From Actinomycetes bacterium (lineage in GTDB: Bacteria > Actinomycetota > Acidimicrobiia > Acidimicrobiales > RAAP-2): DNA of 64,000 nucleotides. The notes beneath the pieces were generated by a model. That model did not search any database. It saw only the letters and a program-made list of their open reading frames with translations, and was not told the DNA's origin. A program made the translations under genes and the position numbers. Positions within the stretch are counted from its first letter, which is position 1; each line of letters starts with the position of its first letter. This document shows, one piece after another, positions 17,185 to 27,456 of this stretch. The stretch is taken from assembly GCA_021806045.1 (NCBI GenBank), contig JAJZDI010000008.1, forward strand, positions 19,408-83,407, in the 5' to 3' direction.

Positions 17185-19146
17185 GTGCCGATAACACCGG
17201 TGATGGGGCGAGGACCCGACCTCCGGTTGGCGGTAGCGGCAGTCCCGGACGGTGACGCCCGGTCCGGTTGGCCCGGGGGCAAGGCCGCCCAACGGGCGGC
17301 GCTCGGCTCGGCGCTGGGGGCTCGCAGCGGCGACGTGCTGTCCAGCTGCCAGCGTGCCTACCGTGAGTACCACGTGGGGGAGGACGCGGCCCTGGTTCGC
17401 CGGGACCCGACGTGGAAGCTGATCGACCTGGCGGTGGGCGCCATCGCCCGGTGGCTCCAGACCGGACAGGCGGCGGACGCCGGCGTCCGGTCCGAGATCG
17501 CCTCACTTGGCCGGTCCGCCGCCCAGCAGCACAGCGTCCCCGGAGCCGTTCCCGCCACCGGGCCGGCCCGGCCTGGCGCGGCCGACGGTTCCCGGACGGG
17601 CGCCGGCGGCCGGAGCCAGGAGGCAGGGGTGGTCGGCCGCCAGCTCTCGGTGGCCATGTTCACCAAGCTCAACTTCTGGTGGAGCGACGCCACCTGCTCG
17701 GTCCTGGAGGAGGAGGGCTGCCGGCTGGGCATCGACGCGGACGTCGTGCGGGAGGCGACGAAGATGGTCATGCGGAGCAGTCAGGCAAGCCTGGTGGACA
17801 TGGCCGCCCGCTACGACGCCGAGCTCCAGGCCCTCCAGGACCACCTGGCCCACCTGGCCCGCCACGACCCGCTGACCGGGCTGGCCAACCGTGCCGTGCT
17901 CCTCGACCGGTTGGAGCGGTCCCTCGCCCGTCTGGCACGGCACGCCGAGGGGCTGGCCGTGGTCTTCATCGACGTCGACAACTTCAAGGCCATCAACGAC
18001 GTCCTCGGCCACGCCGTCGGCGACGCCGTGCTCCAGGAGACGGCGGACCGCCTCACCTCCGAGGTCCGTCCGGAGGACCTGGTGGCCCGGATCGGCGGCG
18101 ACGAGTTCGTCGTCCTCTTCGAGGACCTGGCCCGGCCGGGCGAGGAGGGGCTCCGCCTGGCCGAGCGGCTGCGGACGCGCACGGGCGCCCCCATGTCGGT
18201 GGGCGAGGAGCAGCTCACCCTGACCATCAGCGCCGGCGTGGCCGCCGTGCGCGGTCCGGGGCGGACGACCGAAGAGGTGCTGGCCGAGGCCGACTCGGCC
18301 ATGTACCGGGTGAAGCGGGCGGGGAGGAACCGGGTGGCGTTGGTGGAGCTCGGCTCGGGCGGGGGCCCGGCTCGGTTCGCCATGGCCGGCGGCCTCCACA
18401 CCGCCGTCGAGCGCGGCGAGCTGCGGGTCGTCTACCAGCCCCTGTGGGACGCCCGGACCAGAGGGGTGGCCGGCTTCGAGGCGCTGGTGCGCTGGGAGCA
18501 CCCGGAGCGGGGGACGATCATGCCCCGGGAGTTCGTGCCCATGGCCGAGGAGTCGGGCGTCATCTGGTCCATCGGGTCGTGGGTCCTGCGTGAGGCGTGC
18601 CGGCAGTCGGTGGCGTGGGCGGGGACGTCGCCCACCGGGCCGCGCATCGCCGTCAACGTGTCGGGTCGCCAACTGGTGGAGCCGGCCTTCGTGGACGAGG
18701 TGGCCGGGGCCCTGGCGTCGTCGGGGCTCCCCGCCGGCCGGCTGGTGCTCGAGGCCACCGAGAGCGTCCTGCTGGTCGAGCAGGACGCGTCCCGGGAGGT
18801 GTGCGCCGCCCTGGCCGCCATGGGGGTGCACCTGTCCATCGACGACTTCGGCACCGGCTACGCCTCGCTCGCCTACCTCCAGCGGCTCCCCGTCGACCAG
18901 GTGAAGCTCGACCGGGAGTTCGTGCAGGACGTGGCCGCCGGCGACGACATGCGGGTCATGGGGGCGGTGGTCGCCCTGGCCCACGACCTCGGGATCGAGG
19001 TGGCGGCCGAGGGCGTCGAGACCGAGGAGGAGTTGGCCGTGGTCCGGGCCCTCGGATGCGACGTCATGCAGGGATTCCTGCTCGGTCGCCCGGTGCCGGC
19101 CGAGGCCATGGAGGCAGCGATCGGCCGGCCGCGATCGGCCTCGTGA
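17185..19146 (+). CDS. Cytosolic GGDEF-EAL bifunctional cyclic-di-GMP protein
   Basis: 653 residues with no membrane segment. An N-terminal region of about 215 residues is unassigned: it has a helical part near LSSCQRAYREYHVGEDAAL, a low-complexity linker, and a second helical part (FTKLNFWWSDATCSVLEEEG ... VREATKMVMRSSQASLVDMA). The GGDEF domain has an intact GGDEF at 304-308, preceded by the inhibitory-site RPED five residues upstream. The EAL domain has EAL at 432-434, DDFGTGYASL from 553, KLDREF and EGVET, so the catalytic residues are present. Both synthesis and hydrolysis of c-di-GMP are possible. GTG 17185 is the chosen start. Confidence 0.93.
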   Translation: MPITPVMGRGPDLRLAVAAVPDGDARSGWPGGKAAQRAALGSALGARSGDVLSSCQRAYREYHVGEDAALVRRDPTWKLIDLAVGAIARWLQTGQAADAGVRSEIASLGRSAAQQHSVPGAVPATGPARPGAADGSRTGAGGRSQEAGVVGRQLSVAMFTKLNFWWSDATCSVLEEEGCRLGIDADVVREATKMVMRSSQASLVDMAARYDAELQALQDHLAHLARHDPLTGLANRAVLLDRLERSLARLARHAEGLAVVFIDVDNFKAINDVLGHAVGDAVLQETADRLTSEVRPEDLVARIGGDEFVVLFEDLARPGEEGLRLAERLRTRTGAPMSVGEEQLTLTISAGVAAVRGPGRTTEEVLAEADSAMYRVKRAGRNRVALVELGSGGGPARFAMAGGLHTAVERGELRVVYQPLWDARTRGVAGFEALVRWEHPERGTIMPREFVPMAEESGVIWSIGSWVLREACRQSVAWAGTSPTGPRIAVNVSGRQLVEPAFVDEVAGALASSGLPAGRLVLEATESVLLVEQDASREVCAALAAMGVHLSIDDFGTGYASLAYLQRLPVDQVKLDREFVQDVAAGDDMRVMGAVVALAHDLGIEVAAEGVETEEELAVVRALGCDVMQGFLLGRPVPAEAMEAAIGRPRSAS

Positions 19147-19253
19147 GGCAGGTGTAGGGTCGCCCCCGGCGTGCCGGAGGGTGCGCTGCCGCCCGTGCCC
19201 GCGCCACCGGTGCCGGAGCCCCGGGCGGCTCGGCGATCGGGAGGAGGCCCCGG

Positions 19254-20639
<1,386 letters not shown>

Positions 20640-20670
20640 GGCGTGGGCGCCGGACGGCGGGTCCGGTGCG

Positions 20671-21930
20671 GTGGGGGACGGCGCCGTCGACCTCGCCGCG
20701 CTGGACCTGGCCGACCTCGACCTGTTCGCCGACGGGTTCCCCCATGCCGCCTTCACCCGGCTGCGCAGGGAGGCGCCGGTGTGGTGGAACGGCCCGACCG
20801 CCCACACACCGGACGGGGTGGGCTTCTGGGTGGTGAGCCGCCACGCCGATGCCCTGACCGTGGCGGGCGACCCGGCCACGTTCTCCTCCGAGCGGGCTCC
20901 CGGCGCGGCCGGGGGTGGCACCATCCTGGCCGACCTCCCTTACGGGTTCGCGGCCGGCGTGCTCCTCAACATGATGGACGACCCGCGCCACCACCGGATC
21001 CGGCGGCTCCTGACCCCGGCGCTGGCACCGCGCGCCCTGGCCGAGCTGGAGCCCGAGCTCGAGGCGCGGGCGAACGCCATCCTCGACGGGCTCGACAGCC
21101 GGGACGAGTGCGACTTCCTGTCCGACGTGGCGGTCGAGCTGCCCCTCCAGGCACTGGCCGCGCTGCTGGGCGTGCCCGAGGGGGACCGCCACCAGTTGCT
21201 GGCCTGGTCGAACGCCACCCTGGACCATGAGGGTCGGGAGCTGGGGGAGGACAGCGACGCCGCCGCCGCCGCTGCCGCGGCCATGGCCGCCTACGGCAAC
21301 GCGTTCGTGGCCGAGCGCCGCCGGTGCCCGGCGGGCGACCTGACGTCGGTGATGGCGGCGGCGACCGTCGAGGGGGACGACGGCACCGCCCAACCCCTCA
21401 CCGAACTCGAGCTCCAGATGTTCTTCGCCCTGATGGTGGCGGCCGGCAGCGAGACGACCCGCAACTCCCTCGCCCTCGGGCTGGCCGCGCTGGTGGACCA
21501 CCCGGACCAGCTGGCCGCGCTGGACGAGGACCGCAGCCTGCTGCCCGGTGCGGTGGAGGAGATCCTGCGATGGACGAGCGCCACCCTCTACAACCGCAGG
21601 ACGGCCACCGTCGACACCGTCCTGGGGGGCCAGCCGGTGCGGGCCGGGGACAAGGTGACGGTGTGGTGGGCTTCGGCCAACCGGGACGAGGCTGTCTTCG
21701 CCGACCCGTTCCGCTTCGACATCACCCGTTCGCCCAACCCCCACCTGGCCTTCGGGTCCCGTACCCACCACTGCGTGGGGGCCGGACTGGCCCGCATGGA
21801 GCTCCGGGTGATGCTGGCCGCCCTGCTGGACCGGTTCGTGGCCTTCGAGCTGACCGGGCCGGTGCGCCGGGTGCGCACCAACAAGCACGCAGGCGTGGCG
21901 TCCATGCCGGTCGCCATGCGGCGGCGCTGA
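20671..21930 (+). CDS. Cytochrome P450 (CYP125/124/142-like clan)
   Basis: 419 residues, soluble bacterial P450. The I-helix motif AAGSETTRN, ExxR in EEILRW and the haem-binding FGSRTHHCVGAGLAR with ligand Cys368 are present. The NPHLAFG and ANRDEAVFADPFRFDITRS segments resemble the steroid- and branched-lipid-oxidising actinobacterial group, but no close family is claimed. It starts with GTG 31 bases after fumC. Redox partners are not encoded nearby. Confidence 0.92.
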   Translation: MGDGAVDLAALDLADLDLFADGFPHAAFTRLRREAPVWWNGPTAHTPDGVGFWVVSRHADALTVAGDPATFSSERAPGAAGGGTILADLPYGFAAGVLLNMMDDPRHHRIRRLLTPALAPRALAELEPELEARANAILDGLDSRDECDFLSDVAVELPLQALAALLGVPEGDRHQLLAWSNATLDHEGRELGEDSDAAAAAAAAMAAYGNAFVAERRRCPAGDLTSVMAAATVEGDDGTAQPLTELELQMFFALMVAAGSETTRNSLALGLAALVDHPDQLAALDEDRSLLPGAVEEILRWTSATLYNRRTATVDTVLGGQPVRAGDKVTVWWASANRDEAVFADPFRFDITRSPNPHLAFGSRTHHCVGAGLARMELRVMLAALLDRFVAFELTGPVRRVRTNKHAGVASMPVAMRRR

Positions 21931-21993
21931 GGCGGGGCCGGTCGGGCTGGGTTCTCACCAGCGCTCCCCCTCGTCGGCCGGGGCCGGCGACCA

Positions 21994-22025
21994 GGCAGGA
22001 CTGTCGGGCGGCAGGACTGTCGGGC
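21994..22025 (+). repeat. Two perfect 16-bp direct repeats upstream of the CYP142-like gene
   Basis: GGCAGGACTGTCGGGC occurs at 21994-22009 and again at 22010-22025 without a spacer. The second copy ends 6 bases before a TATGAT hexamer. Direct repeats spaced by 16 bp in this position could bind an activator or repressor. Confidence 0.8.
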
Positions 22026-22031
22026 GGGCAA

Positions 22032-22066
22032 TATGATGGTCCGTCAGAAGCTGGACAGCTGTCCAG
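22032..22066 (+). promoter_or_regulatory. Putative promoter -10 and 16-bp palindromic operator
   Basis: TATGAT at 22032-22037 is a one-mismatch sigma70-type -10 element. A perfect 16-bp palindrome, CTGGACAGCTGTCCAG, follows at 22051-22066, 42 bases before the ATG of the P450. A palindrome just downstream of a -10 is the classic placement for a TetR-type repressor site. The regulator itself is not in the window. Confidence 0.6.
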
Positions 22067-22107
22067 ATCCGTCCCGTCGCCCCCACCGGGGCACCCTGGA
22101 GGAACCG

Positions 22108-23313
22108 ATGACCACGCCCCCGGCCGAGCTGGAGATCGACCTCGTCGCGGGCTCGTTCTACGGTGGCGACCCGTTCCCGGCCTTCGCCTGGATGCGCGAC
22201 CACGCCCCCGCCTACTTCGACGAGCGCTCGGGGGTGTGGGGGATCACCCGGCACGCCGACGTGAAGGAGATCTCGAAGGACCCCGAGACCTTCTCCAACG
22301 CAGGCGGCATCCGGCCTGACGCGCCTCCCATCTCGATGATGATCGACACCGACGCGCCCGAGCACGTGCGGCGGAGGCGGCTGGTGAGCGAGGGCTTCAC
22401 CCCGCGGCGGATCCGGGACTACGAGGCCCGCATCCGGGCCATCTGCGACGGGATCATCGACGCCGTCTGCGAGCGGGGCAGCGCCGACTTCGTCGCCGAC
22501 ATCGCCGCACCCCTGCCCATGATCGTCATCGGGGACATGCTGGGGGTCACGCCCGAGGACCACGGCGACCTCCTCCGCTGGTCCGACGACCTGTTGAAGG
22601 CGCTCGGCTCGCCGGACGTGACCGCCATGGAGCGGGCCGCGGAGGCCTTCGTCGACTACACCACCTACATCACCCGGGTGATCGCCGAACGCCGGGTGTC
22701 GGGGAGCACGCAGGATCTGGTCGGCACACTCGTGCACGCGGAGATCGACGGGGAGCGGCTCGACGACGACACCCTCATCCACGAGACCCTGCTCATCCTG
22801 ATCGGCGGGGACGAGACCACCCGCCACGTCATCAGCGGGGGCACCTACGAGCTCCTGTCGGACCGGGCCCAGTGGGACCTGCTGCGCACCGACCGGTCGG
22901 TGCTCCCCACCGCGGTGGAGGAGATGCTGCGGTGGGTGTCGCCCATCAAGAACATGGCCCGCACCGCCACCCGCGACGTCGAGCTCCACGGCGAGGTGGT
23001 GCGGGCCGGCCAGAAGCTCCTGCTCCTTTACCCGGCGGCCAACCGCGATCCCCGGGTGTTCGAGGATCCGGAGCGCTTCGACGTCACCCGCCGCCCCAAC
23101 GACCACGTGGCCTTCGGTTTCGGTGCCCACTTCTGCCTGGGCAACCGGCTGGCACGGGCCGAGCTGTCCATCATGTTCGACCGCCTGCTGGAGCGCCTTC
23201 CCGACCTGGCCCTGGCTGACGCGGCGCCACCGCCCCTGCGCCCGGCCAACTTCGTCTCGGGGATCGAGCGCATGCCCGTCACCTTCACGCCGACGGCGCC
23301 GGTCGGTGGCTGA
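22108..23313 (+). CDS. CYP142-like cytochrome P450 (steroid side-chain hydroxylase type)
   Basis: 401 residues. The sequence follows mycobacterial CYP142 closely through FSNAGGIRPD, AAPLPMIVIGDMLGV, LRWSDDLLK, the I-helix LILIGGDETTRH, ExxR EEMLRW, haem loop FGFGAHFCLGNRLAR (Cys343), and the C-terminal LRPANFVSGIERMPV. CYP142 enzymes oxidise the terminal carbon of the cholesterol side chain; whether the substrate here is a sterol, hopanoid or other lipid is not known. ATG 22108 follows GGAGGAACCG. The dehydratase gene overlaps its end by 8 bases. Confidence 0.85.
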   Translation: MTTPPAELEIDLVAGSFYGGDPFPAFAWMRDHAPAYFDERSGVWGITRHADVKEISKDPETFSNAGGIRPDAPPISMMIDTDAPEHVRRRRLVSEGFTPRRIRDYEARIRAICDGIIDAVCERGSADFVADIAAPLPMIVIGDMLGVTPEDHGDLLRWSDDLLKALGSPDVTAMERAAEAFVDYTTYITRVIAERRVSGSTQDLVGTLVHAEIDGERLDDDTLIHETLLILIGGDETTRHVISGGTYELLSDRAQWDLLRTDRSVLPTAVEEMLRWVSPIKNMARTATRDVELHGEVVRAGQKLLLLYPAANRDPRVFEDPERFDVTRRPNDHVAFGFGAHFCLGNRLARAELSIMFDRLLERLPDLALADAAPPPLRPANFVSGIERMPVTFTPTAPVGG

Positions 23314-23653
23314 GCGGGTCCCGCCCCCGGTCCTGGGCGTCGGCGAGGTCGATGCCGCCCTCGCCCACCTGCCCGGGTGGCGCCGTTCGGGTGGGCGGAT
23401 CGTCGGTACCTACCGGTGCGCCGGGTTCGCCGGTGCCATCGAGCTGGTGGTGGCCGTCGCCGCGCTGGCCGAGGCGGCCGACCATCACCCCGACATCGAC
23501 GTGCGGTGGGACACCGTCACCCTCGCCCTCGCCACCCACGAGTCGGGGGGCATCACCAGCCGTGACCTGGACCTGGCCGCCGCCATCGACCGGCTGGAGG
23601 TCGGGGGAGCCGCTGCAACCGGCGGCGCCGGCGGCTCCGGGAGCGTCAGCTGA
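23306..23653 (+). CDS. 4a-hydroxytetrahydrobiopterin dehydratase (PCD/DCoH family)
   Basis: 115 residues. The family signature is seen in EAADHHPDIDVRWDTVTLAL followed by THESGGITSRDLDLA; the paired His residues are the catalytic ones. The N-terminal LPGWRRSGGRIVGTYR is also typical. It would dehydrate 4a-hydroxy-pterin, although no pterin-dependent hydroxylase is nearby and many bacterial copies have uncertain roles. GTG 23306 overlaps the P450 stop, and the 3' end overlaps the convergent pspAB gene by 8 bases. Confidence 0.88.
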   Translation: MAERVPPPVLGVGEVDAALAHLPGWRRSGGRIVGTYRCAGFAGAIELVVAVAALAEAADHHPDIDVRWDTVTLALATHESGGITSRDLDLAAAIDRLEVGGAAATGGAGGSGSVS

Positions 23654-24254
23654 CGGGCAGGTCCCAGAGGGGGAACCACCGGTCGAGCTCCGCCTCGATG
23701 GCCAGGTCGTCGGCCAGCAGGCTCTTGAGCTTCATCTCGGTGGCCGTGTCGCGCTGCTCGCCCCCGGCGGGCACGAAGGGGTAGAAGGTCCCCCGCTTGA
23801 ACAGGTACACGAGGTAGGCGGTGGACGGCTGCAGTGTCACCTCGCCACCGGTCGGCTCGCCCGCGTCGCTGTCGATCTCGCCGGCCAGCCCGAACACCGA
23901 GCACAGCAGCTGGGGACCCCAGCCGGCGTCAGACAGGGACGAGTTCACCACGTGCACCTGGTTGACCAGCTCGCCCACGTCGGTGTTGTCGATCACCACC
24001 CAGTGGTAGCCGTAGGCGTCGTCCGCGCTGCGCAGGGTCGACGTGCCGTCCATGGCCAGCAGCTTCTCCACCTCGGCCTGCATCTCGGTGAAGCCCTGGC
24101 CGCTCGGCGGCTTGTAGCAGACCCCGGCGTGACCGGAGACGGTCATGCCCGAGGCGCTCTCCAGGGTGATGGCAGCGGAGGGCAGCCCGAAGAGGGCGTC
24201 GAGGTCGGCCTGGACCGGCTTGGTCCGCCCGAGGAGGGTGTCGAACAGCCCCAT
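23646..24254 (-). CDS. pspAB: PspA-associated protein PspAB
   Basis: 202 residues. GLFDTLLGRTKPVQADLDAL at the start, the SGHAGVCYKP and YGYHWVVIDN segments, and the C-terminal DRWFPLWDLPVS match the actinobacterial PspAB family. The molecular role is unknown, and association with PspA-type stress systems is inferred from gene neighbourhoods. Here it is the last gene of a leftward pspA-htpX-pspAB operon, 16 bases after htpX. Confidence 0.85.
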   Translation of the reverse strand: MGLFDTLLGRTKPVQADLDALFGLPSAAITLESASGMTVSGHAGVCYKPPSGQGFTEMQAEVEKLLAMDGTSTLRSADDAYGYHWVVIDNTDVGELVNQVHVVNSSLSDAGWGPQLLCSVFGLAGEIDSDAGEPTGGEVTLQPSTAYLVYLFKRGTFYPFVPAGGEQRDTATEMKLKSLLADDLAIEAELDRWFPLWDLPVS

Positions 24255-24270
24255 CGTCGTCAGGCGGGCG

Positions 24271-25200
24271 TCAGGCGGCCCGGCCCAGCTCGGCCTCGAT
24301 GCGGGCGAGCTGGTCGAGGCGCTGCTGGAGGGGTGGGTGGGTCGAGAACAGCGTGGACAGGCTGACCCCGTTGTTGGCGATGGCCGGGGTGAAGTAGAAG
24401 GCGTTGAAGGCCTCGGCCGAGCGCAGGTCGCGGGTGGGGATCCGGGACATCTCGCCCGTCACCTTGACCAGGGCGGAGGCCAGGACCGACGGCTGGCCCG
24501 TGAGCAGGGCGCCCGAGCGGTCGGCGGCCAGCTCACGGTAGCGGGACAGTGCCCGGGTGAGCAGGAAGCTGATGGCGTACACGATGGCGGAGACGGCCAG
24601 GACGGCCAGCTCGATGAGGGCGGCGTTGTCGTTGCCCTGGTTGTCGCGGCTGTTGCCGAACCCGCCGATCATGCCCGTCCACAGCATCATGCGGGTGACC
24701 ATGCCGGCCACGATCCCGAGGAAGCTGGCGATGGTCATGACGGCCACGTCCCGGTGGGCCACGTGGGAGAGCTCGTGGGACAGGACCGCCTCGAGCTCGG
24801 GCTCGTCCAGCCGGCGCAGCAGTCCGGTGGTGGCGCACACCACCGCGCTGTTGGGGCTGCGGCCGGTGGCGAAGGCGTTGGGCACGTCGGTATCCGCGAT
24901 GGCGACGCGGGGCTTCTTCATGTCTGCCAGTGCGCACAGGCGGTCGACCACGCCGTGGAGCTGGGGTGCCTGCTCGGGGGTGACCTCGTGGCCGCCCATG
25001 CCGAAGAGGGCGATCTTGTCCGAGAACCAGTACTGGACGAACAGGATGACGGCGGCGATGACGAGCACCACCACGTAGGAGATGCCGACGGCGATGAGGA
25101 GCCCGATGACGGCGCCGTACAGGAGCACCAGGAGGAGCCCGGTGATGAACATGCGGGCGGTCAGCCCGTGATCGGGAGCGATCTTGCGTGCGGTGGTCAT
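24271..25200 (-). CDS. htpX: Membrane zinc metalloprotease HtpX
   Basis: 309 residues. Two N-terminal transmembrane helices (about 17-57) are followed by the catalytic domain with the zinc motif HELSH at 142-146 in a conserved SHELSHVAHRDV stretch. Two further hydrophobic segments and the downstream glutamate ligand region (RELAADRSGA) follow. HtpX degrades misfolded membrane proteins. Its place between pspA and pspAB supports an envelope-stress role. Confidence 0.95.
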   Translation of the reverse strand: MTTARKIAPDHGLTARMFITGLLLVLLYGAVIGLLIAVGISYVVVLVIAAVILFVQYWFSDKIALFGMGGHEVTPEQAPQLHGVVDRLCALADMKKPRVAIADTDVPNAFATGRSPNSAVVCATTGLLRRLDEPELEAVLSHELSHVAHRDVAVMTIASFLGIVAGMVTRMMLWTGMIGGFGNSRDNQGNDNAALIELAVLAVSAIVYAISFLLTRALSRYRELAADRSGALLTGQPSVLASALVKVTGEMSRIPTRDLRSAEAFNAFYFTPAIANNGVSLSTLFSTHPPLQQRLDQLARIEAELGRAA

Positions 25201-25265
25201 GGGAGTCGGCTCACCTGCCGTGGATGGTGGACGGTTGTCCCGTCCATTGTGCCGTAGCGGGCCGG

Positions 25266-26024
25266 TCAGCCGTCCGCGGGGCCTTCGTCGCCCCCGTCTG
25301 CCGCCGCCGGGGGCAGGGCGTCCGTGGTCCCACCCACCTCGGCCTTGAGGGCGGCGAGCTCGGCGTCGACCGACGAGGCGGTCGATGTCCGGTCCAGCTC
25401 GGCCTGGATGTCGTCGACCGGCTTGGTCAGGTCGGTGAGCGCGCCCGAGGCCAGGAGCTCGTCCATGGCCCCGGCCCGGGCCTGCATCGTCTCGATCTTG
25501 TCCCGGGCACGGTCCATGGCCATGCCGGCGTCGCCCATCGAATCGGAGATGCCCGCCACCGCCTCGCCGATCTTGGTCTGGGCCTCGGCCGCCGTGTAGG
25601 AGGCCTTCATCGTCTCCTTGCGGGTGCGGAACGCGTCGACCTGGGCCTGGAGCGTGCGCGCCGTGTCGATCAGCTTCTGCTCCTGCTCGGCGATCTGCTC
25701 ATGCTGGACCCGCAGGTCGTCGAGCTGGGAGGCGATGCCGGCCCGGCGGGAGAGCGCCTCACGGGCCAGGTCCTCGTTGCCCTGGCCGAGGGCCGCCTTG
25801 GCCTGCTGCTGGAGCTTGTCGGCCTGCTGGCGGAGCTGGCCGGCCTGGAGCTCGATGCGCTTCTTGGCGGTGGTCACGTCGGCCACGCCCCGACGTACCT
25901 TCTGCAGGCTCTCGAGCTGCTTCTGGTACGAGAGGTCGAGGGTCTCGCGGGGGTCCTCCGCCTTGTCGAGCAGTTTGTTGGCCTTCGCATGGGCGATGCC
26001 CGTGATGCGCTTGAACACGCCCAT
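25266..26024 (-). CDS. pspA: Phage-shock protein A (PspA/IM30/Vipp1 family)
   Basis: 252 residues, almost entirely helical and coiled-coil with many Gln, Lys and Glu. The N-terminus GVFKRITGIAHAKANKLLDK contains the membrane-binding amphipathic helix, and DPRETLDLSYQKQLESLQ is a family hallmark. PspA forms ESCRT-III-like polymers that stabilise damaged membranes. The Gly/Asp-rich C-terminus is actinobacterial in style. The PspAA partner is not encoded here. A 65-base gap separates it from htpX. Confidence 0.94.
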   Translation of the reverse strand: MGVFKRITGIAHAKANKLLDKAEDPRETLDLSYQKQLESLQKVRRGVADVTTAKKRIELQAGQLRQQADKLQQQAKAALGQGNEDLAREALSRRAGIASQLDDLRVQHEQIAEQEQKLIDTARTLQAQVDAFRTRKETMKASYTAAEAQTKIGEAVAGISDSMGDAGMAMDRARDKIETMQARAGAMDELLASGALTDLTKPVDDIQAELDRTSTASSVDAELAALKAEVGGTTDALPPAAADGGDEGPADG

Positions 26025-26088
26025 GGCGCTGTCCCTCCGTCGTTCTCGGCGTGGAGCTTACGCGCTCGCTGCCGGGTACCGTGAGCGT

Positions 26089-26970
26089 GTGGATCCCGCC
26101 CTCCGGTTGATGACCGTGCACGCCCATCCTGACGACGAGGCCTCCAAGGGAGCGGGGACCATCGCCCGTTACCGGGCCGAAGGGGTCCACTCCGCCCTGG
26201 TCTGCTGCACCGGGGGCGAGGAGGGCGACGTGCTCAACCCCGCCATGGACACGCCAGAGGTCCGGGCAGACCTGGCGGCCGTCCGGCGCCGGGAACTGGC
26301 CGACGCCACCGCCGTGATCGGCTACGACGAGGTGGTGATGCTGGGCTACCGCGATTCGGGCATGCCCGGATCGGAGGCCAACAGCCACCCCGACTGCTTC
26401 GCCATGGCCCCGCTGGACGAGGCGGTGGGCCGGCTGGTCGGCCACATCCGCCGGGTCCGCCCCCAGGTGCTCGTCATCTACGGCGACGAGCAGTCCGGCT
26501 ACCCCCACCCGGACCACCTGCGCGTCCACGAGGTGGGCCTGGTCGCCTACGACGCGGCGGGGGACCCGGACGCCTTCCCCGACGCGGGAGAGCCGTGGTC
26601 GGTGGCCAAGCTCTACTACACGGTCTTCTCTGTCGCCCGCTTCCGGCTCCTCCACCAGACCTTCCTCGACCTGGGGCTGGAGTCGCCCTTCGACGACCAG
26701 TGGCGGGCCCGGTGGGAGGGGGTGCCCGACGAGCCGGTGACCACCCGGATCGACATCGCTGAGGTGGCCGACGTGCGCCGGCGGGCCCTGCTCGCCCATG
26801 CCACCCAGGTCGACCCCCAGTCGAAGTTCTGGTTCGGGCTCCCGCCCGAGGTGATGGACGCCATCCATCCCTTCGACGACTACCGCCTGGCCCGGAGTGC
26901 GCCCGGCGTGCCGTGGCCGGCGGACGGCGAAGTGGAGGACGACCTGTTCGCCGGCGTACGGCCGGCCTGA
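26089..26970 (+). CDS. mca: Mycothiol conjugate amidase Mca-like (LmbE/PIG-L family)
   Basis: 293 residues. The LmbE zinc motif is AHPDDEASKG with the later SGYPHPDHLRVHEVG. The C-terminal SKFWFGLPPEVM and the overall length match Mca rather than MshB. Mca cleaves mycothiol S-conjugates in detoxification, which implies mycothiol as the cell's thiol. GTG 26089 gives MDPALRLMTVHAHPDDE; ATG 26110 is an alternative. It is divergent from pspA with a 64-base gap. Confidence 0.87.
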   Translation: MDPALRLMTVHAHPDDEASKGAGTIARYRAEGVHSALVCCTGGEEGDVLNPAMDTPEVRADLAAVRRRELADATAVIGYDEVVMLGYRDSGMPGSEANSHPDCFAMAPLDEAVGRLVGHIRRVRPQVLVIYGDEQSGYPHPDHLRVHEVGLVAYDAAGDPDAFPDAGEPWSVAKLYYTVFSVARFRLLHQTFLDLGLESPFDDQWRARWEGVPDEPVTTRIDIAEVADVRRRALLAHATQVDPQSKFWFGLPPEVMDAIHPFDDYRLARSAPGVPWPADGEVEDDLFAGVRPA

Positions 26971-27062
26971 GGCGGCACCGCGGGCAACGGGAGCCCTGCC
27001 GCCCGCCCGGGGCGTCCGGCGCACCCAGGGGCGTCCGGGCAGGCGGCGCTACCATCCCGGTG

Positions 27063-27425
27063 ATGCCTGCCTGGCCCGATCCCGCCTGGTTCGACGAGGT
27101 GTGCGCCGCCCTGGGGGGGCCGGTCCCCGACCTCGAGCCTTTCGATGCCCTGGTGGCGGTGGAGGTGGGCGGCGGCCCTGACGGCACCGTGGTGGAGCAC
27201 TGGGCGGTGGCCGGCGGGCGCCTGGCGGCGGGGGGGCCCGGAGCGCCGGACGGCGCCGATCTGGCGTGCACGGTGACGGCCACCGACCTGGTGGCCATGC
27301 ACGGGGGACTCCTCGACCCGGCCGTGGCGTTCATGCAGGGACGCCTCAAGGTGACCGGCGACCCCGGCCAGGTGGTGGCGCTGGTGTCGCTGGCCCACGG
27401 GCTGGCTGCGGCCGGCCGGTCCTGA
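27063..27425 (+). CDS. SCP2 sterol-binding-domain-like protein
   Basis: 120 residues. The pattern of a polar strand region (VEHWAVAGGRL), DLACTVTATDLVAMHGGLLD, then AVAFMQGRLKVTGDPGQVVAL is that of the SCP2 lipid-binding fold (FMxGxLKVxGD). It probably binds a lipid or acyl-CoA. ATG 27063 follows a CCATCCCGGTG stretch without a strong ribosome-binding site. It is alone between mca and a convergent hypothetical. Confidence 0.75.
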   Translation: MPAWPDPAWFDEVCAALGGPVPDLEPFDALVAVEVGGGPDGTVVEHWAVAGGRLAAGGPGAPDGADLACTVTATDLVAMHGGLLDPAVAFMQGRLKVTGDPGQVVALVSLAHGLAAAGRS

Positions 27426-27456
27426 GCTCCACCCTCAGTCGGCCCTGAGCACCGCC

